Shown here: in pieces, positions 14,553-23,138 of the stretch | How positions within the stretch are numbered: position 1 is the stretch's first letter | How the letters are laid out: each line of letters begins with the position of its first letter | Origin: Ectopseudomonas alcaliphila | GTDB taxonomy: Bacteria; Pseudomonadota; Gammaproteobacteria; Pseudomonadales; Pseudomonadaceae | Assembly: GCF_900101755.1 (NCBI RefSeq) | Contig: NZ_FNAE01000002.1 | Span: 90,480-154,479 of the forward strand | Length of the DNA: 64,000 nucleotides | Direction: 5' to 3' | The notes under the pieces: model-generated | The model's database searches: none | Seen by the model: only the letters and a program-made list of their open reading frames with translations | What the model was told of the DNA's origin: nothing | Made by a program: the position numbers and the translations under genes

Positions 14553-16736
14553 ATGCAAAACGACCTCGAACACAGACTCACGACCCTCAATCCTGCCCAG
14601 CACCACGCGGTCACCACGCCGCCTGGTCATCAGCTGGTGCTGGCCGGCGCCGGCTCGGGCAAGACCCGCGTGCTGGTGCATCGCATCGCCTTCCTGATCC
14701 AGCGCCTGGATGTCTCGCCGCACAGCATCCTGTCGGTGACCTTCACCAACAAGGCAGCCGCCGAGATGCGCCACCGCATCGAAGACGTGCTGGGCCACAA
14801 CCCGGCCGGTATGTGGGTCGGCACCTTCCATGGCCTGGCCCACCGCCTGCTGCGTGCGCACTGGAAGGAAGTGGGGCTGGCCGAGAACTTCCAGATTCTC
14901 GACTCCGACGACCAGCAGCGCCTGGTCAAACGGGTGATCCGCGACCTCGGTCTCGATGAACAGCGCTGGCCGGCCAAGCAGGCGCAGTGGTTCATCAACG
15001 GGCAGAAGGACGAAGGCATCCGACCGCAAGGCATCCAGGCCAGCGGCGACCTGTTCCTCGCCACCATGCGCAGCATCTATGAAGCCTACGAGGCGGCCTG
15101 CGCGCGCACCGGCGTCATCGACTTCGCCGAGCTGCTGCTGCGTGCCCTTGATCTGTGGCGCGACAACGCCGGCCTGCTGGAGCACTACCAGCGCCGCTTC
15201 CGCCATATCCTGGTCGACGAGTTCCAGGACACCAACGCCGTGCAGTACGCCTGGCTGCGCTTTCTCGCCAAGGGCGGCGAAAGCCTGATGGTGGTGGGCG
15301 ACGACGACCAGTCGATCTACGGCTGGCGCGGCGCGAAGATCGAGAACATCCAGCAGTTCGACAGCGACTTCGCCGATGCCGAGATCATCCGCCTGGAGCA
15401 GAACTACCGCTCCACCGCCAACATCCTCAATGCCGCCAACGCGCTGATTGCCAACAACCAGGGCCGTCTCGGCAAGGAGCTGCGCACCGACGTCGGCGAT
15501 GGCGAGCTGCTGGCCCTGTACGCCGCCTTCAACGAGCACGACGAAGCGCGCTACGTGGTGGAAACCATCGAGGACGCGCTGCGCAAGGACGGCCTCAAGC
15601 GCAGCGAGATCGCCATTCTCTATCGCTCCAACGCCCAGTCGCGGGTGCTGGAGGAAGCGCTGCTGCGCGAGAAGATCCCCTACCGCATCTACGGCGGCCA
15701 GCGCTTCTTCGAACGCGCCGAAATCAAGAACGCCATGGCTTACCTGCGTCTGCTCGACGGGCGCGGCAACGATGCGGCGCTGGAGCGCATCATCAACGTG
15801 CCGGCGCGCGGCATCGGCGAGAAGACCATCGAAACCATCCGCGAGTACGCCCGCGCCCACGACGTGCACATGTGGGAGGCGATCCGCCTGATGCTGGCGG
15901 TCAAGGCCCTGCCGGGCCGTGCCTCGGGCGCACTGGCCGGGTTCATCGAACTGATCGACGGCCTGGCGGAGCAGGTGCTGGCCATGCCGTTGCACCAGAT
16001 GACCCAGGTGGTCGTCGAACGCAGCGGCCTGCTCGCCTACCACGAAGCGGAAAAGGGCGAGAAAGGCCAGGCCCGGGTAGAAAACCTTGAGGAACTGGTC
16101 AGCGCCGCGCGCGCCTTCGAGAACGATGAAGACGACGAGCTGACCCCGCTGCAGGCCTTCCTCACCCATGCCTCGCTGGAGGCCGGGGACACCCAGGCCG
16201 CCGAAAACGAGGACAGCATTCAACTGATGACCCTGCACAGCGCCAAGGGCCTGGAATTCCCTCTGGTGTTCCTGGTTGGCATGGAGGAGGGTCTGTTCCC
16301 CCACAAGATGAGCCTGGAAGAACCGGGCCGATTGGAAGAAGAACGCCGCCTGGCCTATGTTGGCATTACCCGTGCCATGCAGAAGCTGGTGATCAGCTAC
16401 GCCGAAACCCGGCGTCTCTACGGTAGCGAGACCTACAACAAGGTGTCGCGCTTTGTCCGCGAAATCCCCGCGCCGCTGATTCAGGAAGTGCGCCTGAGCA
16501 ACAGCGTCAGCCGCCCGGTGAGCACCAGCTCGATGGGTGGCGGCAGCCTGTTCGCCGGCAGTGCCATACCGCAAACGCCCTTCAACCTAGGCCAGCGCGT
16601 ACGTCACAGCCTGTTCGGCGAGGGCACCATCCTCAATTTCGAGGGCTCTGGCGCCCAGGCGCGGGTTCAAGTGAATTTCGAAAACGAAGGCAGTAAATGG
16701 CTGATGCTGGCGTACGCCAAGCTTGAGGCCTATTAG
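14553..16736 (+). CDS. uvrD: DNA helicase II, UvrD
   Basis: 727-aa superfamily 1A 3'-5' helicase used in nucleotide excision repair, mismatch repair and removal of RecA or stalled polymerases. Visible motifs: Walker A LAGAGSGKTRVL (about 30-41), Ia VTFTNKAAAEMRHR, Walker B VDEFQDTN, motif III GDDDQSIYGWRGA, motif IV LEQNYRSTANIL, motif V LMTLHSAKGLEFP, and motif VI VGITRAM. The C terminus has the Tudor-like domain that binds RNA polymerase (GQRVRHSLFGEGTI...WLMLAYAKLE). Length matches the family. It has its own promoter and runs toward the TRAP receptor genes with only a 23-base gap. Confidence 0.97.
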   Translation: MQNDLEHRLTTLNPAQHHAVTTPPGHQLVLAGAGSGKTRVLVHRIAFLIQRLDVSPHSILSVTFTNKAAAEMRHRIEDVLGHNPAGMWVGTFHGLAHRLLRAHWKEVGLAENFQILDSDDQQRLVKRVIRDLGLDEQRWPAKQAQWFINGQKDEGIRPQGIQASGDLFLATMRSIYEAYEAACARTGVIDFAELLLRALDLWRDNAGLLEHYQRRFRHILVDEFQDTNAVQYAWLRFLAKGGESLMVVGDDDQSIYGWRGAKIENIQQFDSDFADAEIIRLEQNYRSTANILNAANALIANNQGRLGKELRTDVGDGELLALYAAFNEHDEARYVVETIEDALRKDGLKRSEIAILYRSNAQSRVLEEALLREKIPYRIYGGQRFFERAEIKNAMAYLRLLDGRGNDAALERIINVPARGIGEKTIETIREYARAHDVHMWEAIRLMLAVKALPGRASGALAGFIELIDGLAEQVLAMPLHQMTQVVVERSGLLAYHEAEKGEKGQARVENLEELVSAARAFENDEDDELTPLQAFLTHASLEAGDTQAAENEDSIQLMTLHSAKGLEFPLVFLVGMEEGLFPHKMSLEEPGRLEEERRLAYVGITRAMQKLVISYAETRRLYGSETYNKVSRFVREIPAPLIQEVRLSNSVSRPVSTSSMGGGSLFAGSAIPQTPFNLGQRVRHSLFGEGTILNFEGSGAQARVQVNFENEGSKWLMLAYAKLEAY

Positions 16737-16759
16737 CACACCGTATCTGGAGATAATCG

Positions 16760-17854
16760 ATGAATCGCCGCAATCTGTTCGGCGCCGCTGTGGCGCTGAT
16801 CGCCGCCATCGGCCTGGCTGGCTGTAAAGAAGAAAAGGCTGCCAGCGAGCAAGCCGCTGCCAAGCCGGCAGAAACCATCCACTGGAAGATGGTCACCTCC
16901 TGGCCGAAGAACTTCCCCGGCCTGGGCACCGCTGCAGAGCGCCTGGCCGAACGCATCAACGCCATGAGCGCCGGACGCCTGACCGTCAAGGTCTACGCCG
17001 CCGGCGAGCTGGTGCCGGCGCTGGAAGTGTTCGATGCCGTCTCCCGCGGCACCGCCGAGATGGGCCACGGCACCCCGTACTACTGGAAGGGCAAGGTGCC
17101 GGCCGCGCAGTTCTTCAGCAGCGTGCCGTTCGGCCTCTCCACCCTGGAAATGAACGCCTGGCTGAGCAAGGGCGGCGGTCAGGCGCTGTGGGACGAAACC
17201 TACGCACCCTTCGGCGTGAAACCGCTGTCGGCCGGCAACACCACCATGCAGATGGGCGGCTGGTTCAACAAGGAAATCAACAGCCTGGATGACATCAAAG
17301 GCCTGAAGATCCGCATGCCGGGCCTCGGCGGCGAAGTCTGGAGCAAGCTCGGCGCGATCACCGTCAACCTGCCGGGCGGCGAGATCTTCACCTCCCTGCA
17401 GACCGGCGCCATCGACGCCACCGACTGGGTCGGCCCTTACAACGACCTGGCCTTCGGCCTGCACAAGGCAGCCAAGTACTACTACTTCCCGGGCTGGCAG
17501 GAGCCGCAGGCCGTGGTCGAATCCATGGTCAACCAGAAGGCCTTCGATGCGCTGCCGGCCGACCTGCAGGCCATCGTCGTCGAAGCCGCCCGCGCCGCGA
17601 CCCTGGACATGATGGACGACTACGTGTTCAACAACGCCAAGGCGCTGCAAAGCCTCAAGAGCGAAGGCGTGCAGTTCAAGCGCCTGCCGGACGAGGTGTT
17701 GCAAGCCATGCGCGAACAATCCGACGTGGTACTCGAGACCCTGGCTGCGGAAAACGACCTAAACGGCCGCATCTGGGCCTCGCAGAAAGCCTTCCTCGAA
17801 GAGGCCAGCGCCATGCAGACGCTGACCGAGAAAGAGCTGTACAACTGGCGTTGA
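16760..17854 (+). CDS. TRAP-type substrate-binding lipoprotein, copy 1 (DctP/TakP-like)
   Basis: 364 aa. A signal sequence ends in the lipobox LAGC (cysteine near residue 22), so the protein is probably a membrane-anchored lipoprotein rather than freely periplasmic. The rest is a DctP-family receptor similar to the alpha-keto-acid binding TakP group (WKMVTSWPKNFPG, GGWFNKEINSLDDIKGLKIR, DATDWVGPYNDLAFG). The Arg in the LKIRMPG segment is the usual carboxylate-binding residue. A close paralogue follows directly. No DctQ or DctM permease gene is nearby, so its membrane partner must lie elsewhere. The start is preceded by GGAGATAATCG. Confidence 0.9.
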   Translation: MNRRNLFGAAVALIAAIGLAGCKEEKAASEQAAAKPAETIHWKMVTSWPKNFPGLGTAAERLAERINAMSAGRLTVKVYAAGELVPALEVFDAVSRGTAEMGHGTPYYWKGKVPAAQFFSSVPFGLSTLEMNAWLSKGGGQALWDETYAPFGVKPLSAGNTTMQMGGWFNKEINSLDDIKGLKIRMPGLGGEVWSKLGAITVNLPGGEIFTSLQTGAIDATDWVGPYNDLAFGLHKAAKYYYFPGWQEPQAVVESMVNQKAFDALPADLQAIVVEAARAATLDMMDDYVFNNAKALQSLKSEGVQFKRLPDEVLQAMREQSDVVLETLAAENDLNGRIWASQKAFLEEASAMQTLTEKELYNWR

Positions 17855-17863
17855 GCCAACTGA

Positions 17864-17887
17864 ACGGGGCTGAAAAGCCCCGTTTTT
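17864..17887 (+). terminator. Intrinsic terminator between the two TRAP receptor genes
   Basis: ACGGGGCT/AGCCCCGT form a perfect eight-base-pair stem with a GAAA loop, followed by TTTT. It ends the first receptor transcript, so the second copy probably has its own promoter or depends on read-through. Confidence 0.88.
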
Positions 17888-17903
17888 CTTAGGGATTCTG
17901 CCC

Positions 17904-18986
17904 ATGCGCCTTCACTCGCTGCTTTTACTGCCCCTGCTCGCCTTCGGCCTGATCGGCTGCAAGGACGATTCCGCGCCGGCCGACCAGGCCGCAGCCCCCG
18001 CCCAAACCTTCCACTGGAAGATGGTCACCACCTGGCCGAAGAACGCTCCAGGCACCGGCACCGCTGCCGAACGTCTGGCCGAGCGCGTCAACGCCATGAG
18101 CGCCGGGCGCCTGACCATCAAGGTCTATGCCGCTGGCGAGTTGGTGCCGGCACTGGAGGTGTTCGACGCGGTGTCGCGCGGCACGGCTGAACTCGGCCAC
18201 GGCACGCCCTACTACTGGAAAGGCAAGGTGCCGGCCGCGCAGTTCTTCGGCGCAGTGCCCTTCGGCCTGTCCACCCTGGAAATGAACGCCTGGTTGAGCA
18301 AGGGCGGCGGCCAGGCACTGTGGGATGAAGCCTATGCGCCGTTCGGCCTCAAGCCGCTGACCGCAGGCAACAGCACCATGCAGATGGGTGGCTGGTTCAA
18401 CAAGGAAATCAACAGCCTCGCTGATATCAAAGGACTGAAGATCCGCATGCCAGGCCTCGGCGGCGAAGTCTGGAGCCGCCTCGGTGCGACCACCGTGGTG
18501 ATGCCGGGTGGCGAGATCTTCACCGCGCTGCAGACCGGCGCCATCGACGCCACCGACTGGGTCAGCCCCTACAACGACCTGGCCTTCGGCCTGCAGAAGG
18601 CGGCCAAGTATTACTACTACCCGGGCTGGCAGGAACCGCAGTCGGTGCTCGAGCTGCTGATCAACCAGAAGGCTTTCGATGCGCTGCCGGCCGACCTGCA
18701 GGCCATCGTCAGCGAGGCGGCGCGCGCGGCGACCCAGGACATGATGGACGACTACGTATTCAACAACGCCCTGGCGCTGGACGAGCTGAAGAAGAGCGGC
18801 ACGCTGCTCAAGCGCTTCCCCGACGAGGTGCTCCAGGCCATGCAACACGAGAGCGAACAGGTGCTGGGCGAGTTGGCTGCGCAGAGCGAACTCAACGGCC
18901 GCATCTGGGCCTCGATGCAGACCTTCCAGGCGCTGGCCACCTCGATGCAGGCGCTGTCGGAAAAAGAGCTGTACGACTGGCGCTGA
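17904..18986 (+). CDS. TRAP-type substrate-binding lipoprotein, copy 2
   Basis: 360 aa, very similar along its whole length to the protein encoded immediately upstream, so it is a tandem duplication. Lipobox LIGC places the lipidated cysteine near residue 19. The ligand-binding core is retained (WKMVTTWPKNAPG, GGWFNKEINSLADIKGLKIR, DATDWVSPYNDLAFG). Differences include TVVMPGG for TVNLPGG and DWVSPY for DWVGPY, both at positions likely to line the ligand pocket, so the copies may bind different organic acids. No TRAP permease is adjacent. A terminator separates it from copy 1. Confidence 0.9.
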   Translation: MRLHSLLLLPLLAFGLIGCKDDSAPADQAAAPAQTFHWKMVTTWPKNAPGTGTAAERLAERVNAMSAGRLTIKVYAAGELVPALEVFDAVSRGTAELGHGTPYYWKGKVPAAQFFGAVPFGLSTLEMNAWLSKGGGQALWDEAYAPFGLKPLTAGNSTMQMGGWFNKEINSLADIKGLKIRMPGLGGEVWSRLGATTVVMPGGEIFTALQTGAIDATDWVSPYNDLAFGLQKAAKYYYYPGWQEPQSVLELLINQKAFDALPADLQAIVSEAARAATQDMMDDYVFNNALALDELKKSGTLLKRFPDEVLQAMQHESEQVLGELAAQSELNGRIWASMQTFQALATSMQALSEKELYDWR

Positions 18987-19014
18987 GCCGCTCAGGGTTA
19001 TAACCCTTACCCTT

Positions 19015-19078
19015 GTGGGAGCCCCGCCCCGGGGCGAAGCTTTATTATCTCAGGTTCGCGGCGGGGCGCCGCTCCTAC
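19015..19078. repeat. REP-type inverted pair
   Basis: GTGGGAGCCCCGCCCCGGGG... facing ...GCGGGGCGCCGCTCCTAC. This is the pseudomonad REP arrangement of a GTGGGAGC/GTAGGAGC head with a GC-rich palindrome, in inverted orientation. Confidence 0.7.
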
Positions 19079-19176
19079 TCGCTCAGCGTGGCGGCGCCTG
19101 ACTGACAGTCATCGGTTTGCGAGCTCCGTTTGTCGTTCCAGACCCCACCTCATGCCCTGGCGGCCATACTTCGGGG

Positions 19177-19758
19177 ATGAAAAAGAAGCCGACCGACCCC
19201 GCCCAGATCCTCGATAGCGCCCTGCAACTGGCCGACGTCTGCGGCTGGGAGCGCCTGCACCTGTTCGACGTCGCCGCTGCACTCGACATTGGCCTGGACG
19301 ATATCGCCCGTCATTACCGCGACAAGGATGACCTGGTGGAAGCCTGGTTCGACCGCGCCGACCAGGCCATGCTCGGCCACGCCAGAAATCCTGATCTGCG
19401 GGGCCTGAACGCCGAACAACGCCTGGAAAGTTGCCTGCTGGCCTGGCTCGACAGCCTCTCCGCCCACCGGGGCGTCACCGGACAGATGCTGCTGTACAAG
19501 CTCGAACCCGGCCATATCCACCTGCAGGTGCTCGGCCTGATGCGCATCAGCCGCACCGTGCAGTGGTGGCGAGAGGCAGCCGGACGGCAAACCCTGCATT
19601 TGCGCCGTATCGCCGAAGAAACCCTGCTCACCGGCGCCTACCTGCGCAGCTTCGTGCACTGGCTGCGTCATTCCGACGAAGGGTCTGCGGAGTTCCGCGC
19701 CTACCTGCGCCGCCAACTTCGCTGCGGCCCGCTGCCCTTGCTGCTGCAACGCCCGTAG
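19177..19758 (+). CDS. TetR-family transcriptional regulator
   Basis: 193 aa from the ATG at 19177 (MKKKPTDPAQILDSAL). The N-terminal helix-turn-helix (about residues 25-50, FDVAAALDIGLDDIARHYRD) is the TetR DNA-binding domain, and a C-terminal helical ligand domain follows. An in-frame ATG 60 bases further upstream gives an extension without family resemblance. No obvious target gene is adjacent: the Tim44-domain gene downstream is 156 bases away. Ligand unknown. Confidence 0.8.
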   Translation: MKKKPTDPAQILDSALQLADVCGWERLHLFDVAAALDIGLDDIARHYRDKDDLVEAWFDRADQAMLGHARNPDLRGLNAEQRLESCLLAWLDSLSAHRGVTGQMLLYKLEPGHIHLQVLGLMRISRTVQWWREAAGRQTLHLRRIAEETLLTGAYLRSFVHWLRHSDEGSAEFRAYLRRQLRCGPLPLLLQRP

Positions 19759-19914
19759 GGTGCGCCATGCGCACCAGAGGCCGCTTCGGTACTGAGCCGG
19801 GCGCGTACGGCGCCGTCTGGCGCAGGCAAAAGCCGGAAACATTCTGTCACTGGTCATGCGCCCCCATGGCGGGCAAGATGCCGGGCAAGCTTTTCCACAA
19901 GAGAGAAAACCGTG

Positions 19915-20769
19915 ATGCAGCGTTTCCTCAGTATCGCCATGGTTCTATGCCTGGCGCTGACCTTCAGCTTCGAAGCCCACGCCAAGCGTTTTGGCGGTGG
20001 CAAATCCTTCGGCTCCGCCCCCAGCCACCAGACCCGTCAGGCCACCCCGCCAGCCCAGTCGGCTGCCCAGGCACCTGGCCGTCAGCAACCTGCCGCTGCC
20101 GCCAGCGGTGCTTCGCGCTGGCTCGGCCCGCTGGCCGGTCTGGCCGCCGGTGGCCTGCTGGCCTCGATGTTCATGGGTGATGGTTTCGAAGGCCTGCAGA
20201 TCATGGACTTCCTGATCTTCGGCCTGATCGCCTTCCTGCTGTTCCGTTTCCTCGCCGCTCGTCGTGCTCGCCAACAGCCACAAATGGCCGCTGCCGGCGC
20301 GCCCTACCAGCGTGAAATGCCGAACGCCGACAATGCTCCGGCCGCTGGCAGCAATATCTTCGGTGGCCGCCTGGCTTCGGCCGCTCCGGTGATCAACGCC
20401 CCGGCCTGGTTCAACGAGCAGAGCTTCATCGCTGCCGGTCGCGAGCACTTCATGAACCTGCAGCAGCACTGGGACGCCGACGAGATGGACAAGATCGCCG
20501 AGTTCGTCACCCCGCAACTGCTGGACTTCCTCAAGCGCGAGCGCGCCGAGCTGGGTGACGGCTTCCAGTCCACTTACATCGACGAACTCGACGTGCAACT
20601 CGATGGCGTCGACGACAACGCCGAGAAAACCATCGCCACCCTGACCTTCAGCGGTGTGTCGAAGACTTCGCGCTTCGACCAGGGCGAGCCGTTCAGCGAA
20701 AGCTGGCGCCTGGAGCGTGCCCAGGGCGACGACCAGCCCTGGCTGATCGCTGGCATCCGCCAGAACTGA
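19915..20769 (+). CDS. Tim44-like domain membrane protein
   Basis: 284 aa. A signal sequence or first membrane segment (MQRFLSIAMVLCLALTFSFE, cut near AHA-K) leads to a Gly/Ser/Ala/Gln-rich linker. Two more hydrophobic segments follow (about residues 68-85 and 95-112, FLIFGLIAFLLFRFLAA). The C-terminal 140 residues are a Tim44-like domain with an N-terminal AWFNEQSFIAAGREHFMNLQ helix. Bacterial Tim44-domain proteins are membrane-associated and of unknown role; some affect lipid transport or secretion. The ATG at 19915 is used (a GTG lies just before). A strong terminator follows. Confidence 0.85.
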   Translation: MQRFLSIAMVLCLALTFSFEAHAKRFGGGKSFGSAPSHQTRQATPPAQSAAQAPGRQQPAAAASGASRWLGPLAGLAAGGLLASMFMGDGFEGLQIMDFLIFGLIAFLLFRFLAARRARQQPQMAAAGAPYQREMPNADNAPAAGSNIFGGRLASAAPVINAPAWFNEQSFIAAGREHFMNLQQHWDADEMDKIAEFVTPQLLDFLKRERAELGDGFQSTYIDELDVQLDGVDDNAEKTIATLTFSGVSKTSRFDQGEPFSESWRLERAQGDDQPWLIAGIRQN

Positions 20770-20783
20770 TCGCTACGACGCAC

Positions 20784-20809
20784 AAAAACCCGGGCTTGCC
20801 CGGGTTTTT
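20784..20809 (+). terminator. Intrinsic terminator after the Tim44-domain gene
   Basis: AAAAACCCGGGC/GCCCGGGTTTTT form a perfect twelve-base-pair stem with flanking A and T runs, so it can act on both strands. It could also end transcripts coming from elaA on the other strand. Confidence 0.9.
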
Positions 20810-20830
20810 CATTTCAGCATTCGCCTGCTA

Positions 20831-20884
20831 TCGCGGCTGAAGCCGCTCCCACGAGCTGATCAGTGGGAGGCGCTTTAGCGGCGA
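20831..20884. repeat. REP-type inverted pair
   Basis: TCGCGGCTGAAGCCGCTCCCAC faces GTGGGAGGCGCTTTAGCGGCGA. It belongs to the same family as the pairs at 25443-25510 and 27844-27890, with matching 22-base modules. Confidence 0.75.
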
Positions 20885-20892
20885 CATCCACA

Positions 20893-21360
20893 TCACCGCA
20901 GCTCCGTAGCAGCCCGGCGCATGCCGATATGCGGGATATCGTCCTCCAGATACACCTCGGTCACCGCCGTGAAACCGTAACGCCCGTAGTAGCCCTGCAG
21001 ATGCGCCTGCGCCGACAGATAGACCGGCACGCCCGGCCAGCGCTGGCGGCACTCGGTCAGCGCCTGCTCCATCAGCCGGTGGCCCAGGCCAGTGCCACGC
21101 GCCCGCTCGGCGATCACCACCCGACCGATCACCACCTCGCCTGCCATGCGTTGCGGATCGAGCAGGCGCAGATAGCCCACCAGCCCCGACCCATCACGCG
21201 CCAGCAAGTGGCAGGTATCGCCGATCAGGTCCTGGCCATCGGTTTCCAGATAGGGGCAGTTCTGCTCCACCACGAACACCTGGGTACGCAGGGCGAGGAT
21301 GGCGTACAGCTCATGGACGTCGAGTTCGCTATGGTGCTTGCTGATCCAGCTGATGGTCAT
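20893..21360 (-). CDS. elaA: GNAT acetyltransferase, ElaA family
   Basis: 155 aa, the usual ElaA length. The GNAT core includes the acetyl-CoA loop RGTGLGHRLMEQAL (about residues 89-102) after the beta-4 strand VVIGRVVI, and the C-terminal GYYGRYGFTAVTEVYLEDDI typical of ElaA. The acceptor is not established. GGAGA lies before the ATG at 21360; an ATG four codons upstream is less well placed. It is the last gene of a four-gene minus-strand run, 17 bases after the unknown membrane protein gene. Confidence 0.88.
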   Translation of the reverse strand: MTISWISKHHSELDVHELYAILALRTQVFVVEQNCPYLETDGQDLIGDTCHLLARDGSGLVGYLRLLDPQRMAGEVVIGRVVIAERARGTGLGHRLMEQALTECRQRWPGVPVYLSAQAHLQGYYGRYGFTAVTEVYLEDDIPHIGMRRAATELR

Positions 21361-21377
21361 CTTGCTCTCCATAAAAC

Positions 21378-22694
21378 CTAGTGTGCATGTTCACCGTCTG
21401 CTCCCGCCCGGCCGCGCAGACAGCGCCAGAACATGACACCGAGTATCAGCACCAGCCAGAGCAAAGGCAGCAGAAAAAGCACCAGGGTACTTGCGGCATG
21501 CCGCCCCACCTCTGTGTGGTAGACCAGCCGCACCCCGCCGTCTTGTTGCTCGGCAGCGAGCAGCACGGCGTTCTGCAACTTGCCCAGCGTCCCGTTTGCC
21601 GGTACCGATACTGGCAACTGGCGCAAGGACCGCACCAGACCGTTCCAGGCGGTAGCGCTGTTCTCGCGGAGTGAAGAGAAGGCCGCCAGCCCCGCATAGC
21701 TGGGCGCCTGGTCAGTCAAGGTCAGGCTACGCCGCTGCACCTCGGCATACACCGCGACGATAGCGGCCACGCGCCGTTCCAGCTGAGCGTGCACGTCCCC
21801 GGCAAGCACGGCTATCGCTTCGTCGCGCGACGTAGAGGGAGCGGCTTTATAAGCCTGAAGCAACTGCTCAGGTCGAGCGTGGAGCGAATCCCGAAAATCA
21901 GCCCAGTGCTCATAGCCAAGTAGCTGCATGATGGCCTGCTTTCCGGCCTGGCACTCCACATCGGCAGGGCACAACAGGTCGAGCTCGGCCATCGCCGTCG
22001 GAAATAGCTGAAACCCCGTGAGGGTGAAGAAATTTCCCGACTCTGTCTCCGACCAAAGATTCGCAAGACCATAGAGCATCGGCAGATCGTCAAGGGCAGC
22101 ATGCTCAGGTGCAATCATCGCCGGCCCCCAGTAGTAGTTCCGACAATCAAGGCGATAGGACAGCGAGGCGTACGACGGCTCAGGGGCGCTCACCACCCCA
22201 CATGAGAGCGTCTGATCCGCTGGTTTGAAAATCAGCCGCGTACCCGCTGGCGGCAGGTATTCGCCAAGATCATCACCGCTATGCAGCACCAGATCCGGGT
22301 AGCCCAGGAGCGCCCCCTGCAACCGGTAGAAGCTCGCCGACCAGAGCTGCTGGCCGTCGATAGCCAGCAGCAGGAGCAAACCGCTCGCCAGGACCAGCGC
22401 GGCGCCCAGCGGCCGACGAGGTTGCCGACGAGTCAGCAGAGCGATGCTGCCCAGGTAGATCAGCGGCAACCCCAGCAGCAGCCCAGGCAGCGCCAGAGAG
22501 CTTTCCGACGCCCAGTTGAACAACAGATAGTGGCTGCTGGCGAGCACCGCCAGGACCGCACACAACAGCCCGAACGCCAGCGCAGTCGCACCCCAGCCTC
22601 GGATAGTGCCCGGCACCAGCACCGCCGCGCTCAGCACCACCAGTGCCAGGCTTACCCAGCGGACCCAATCGGGCGACGCCATCATCTCTAACAT
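21378..22694 (-). CDS. Uncharacterised polytopic membrane protein
   Basis: About 438 aa. Four hydrophobic segments near the N terminus (about residues 10-120: LVVLSAAVLVPG, FGLLCAVLAVLAS, GLLLGLPLIYLGSIAL, ALVLASGLLLLLA), a large extracytoplasmic region with several cysteines (about 125-390), and a final membrane segment (VLFLLPLLWLVLILGVMFW). I do not recognise a family. The chosen ATG overlaps the upstream gene by seven bases and has GGAG five bases before it, so translation is coupled. It belongs to a run with two other unknown envelope proteins and elaA. Confidence 0.7.
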   Translation of the reverse strand: MLEMMASPDWVRWVSLALVVLSAAVLVPGTIRGWGATALAFGLLCAVLAVLASSHYLLFNWASESSLALPGLLLGLPLIYLGSIALLTRRQPRRPLGAALVLASGLLLLLAIDGQQLWSASFYRLQGALLGYPDLVLHSGDDLGEYLPPAGTRLIFKPADQTLSCGVVSAPEPSYASLSYRLDCRNYYWGPAMIAPEHAALDDLPMLYGLANLWSETESGNFFTLTGFQLFPTAMAELDLLCPADVECQAGKQAIMQLLGYEHWADFRDSLHARPEQLLQAYKAAPSTSRDEAIAVLAGDVHAQLERRVAAIVAVYAEVQRRSLTLTDQAPSYAGLAAFSSLRENSATAWNGLVRSLRQLPVSVPANGTLGKLQNAVLLAAEQQDGGVRLVYHTEVGRHAASTLVLFLLPLLWLVLILGVMFWRCLRGRAGADGEHAH

Positions 22695-23137
22695 GGCCAC
22701 TCCCATCCTTCGCAGTTGAACACCCGCTGGCCGTGTACATGAATCTGTTTCCAGGCCAGCCGGCCATCCTTTTCCAGTCCGTAGGAAACGCCATGCTCGG
22801 CGCTCGCAGCGTCGTGCCGCCAGACGCCAACCAGGTTGCCGGCAGTTGTCAGGGCCAGCCAGGTTCCAATCCTTTCACCGTCGCGATACCAGCCATGCAT
22901 GACGAAGCCGCCGTTCGTTTCATAGACCCAGTAGCCACTGCGTTGGCCGTTGGCTTGCGCACCGCAGCCGACTAGCTTGCCATCGACGATTTCCTTGTGA
23001 ATTTCATCCGTGCTGCGCGCACAGCCGTCGCCATCCAGCACAGGTGGTGCAAGCTCTTTCAGCAAGCGCTGGGGCACCCGCTCGAAGGCGGCTGCGGAAG
23101 TAGCCAGCAGCATCAGGACCAAAGTGAGCACGCGCAT
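22688..23137 (-). CDS. Uncharacterised small secreted protein with MORN-like strand repeats
   Basis: 149 aa. A clear signal peptide (MRVLTLVLMLLATSAAAFER, cleaved after AAA or so) precedes a small domain with four or five cysteines and repeated GYWVYETNG / GTWLALTTAG / GVWRHD strands that recall MORN-type antitoxin-like repeats. Its start is one base from the stop of the upstream gene and its end overlaps the downstream gene. The localisation is periplasmic or outer-membrane associated. No function is known. Confidence 0.7.
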   Translation of the reverse strand: MRVLTLVLMLLATSAAAFERVPQRLLKELAPPVLDGDGCARSTDEIHKEIVDGKLVGCGAQANGQRSGYWVYETNGGFVMHGWYRDGERIGTWLALTTAGNLVGVWRHDAASAEHGVSYGLEKDGRLAWKQIHVHGQRVFNCEGWEWPC

Positions 23138-23138
23138 A

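Noticed and set aside
14523..16574. Very long open frame on the strand opposite uvrD (683 codons)
   Set aside because: High-GC codon bias keeps the opposite strand open. The translation is low-complexity (rich in His, Gln, Val, Ala) with no family resemblance, while uvrD has all helicase motifs.
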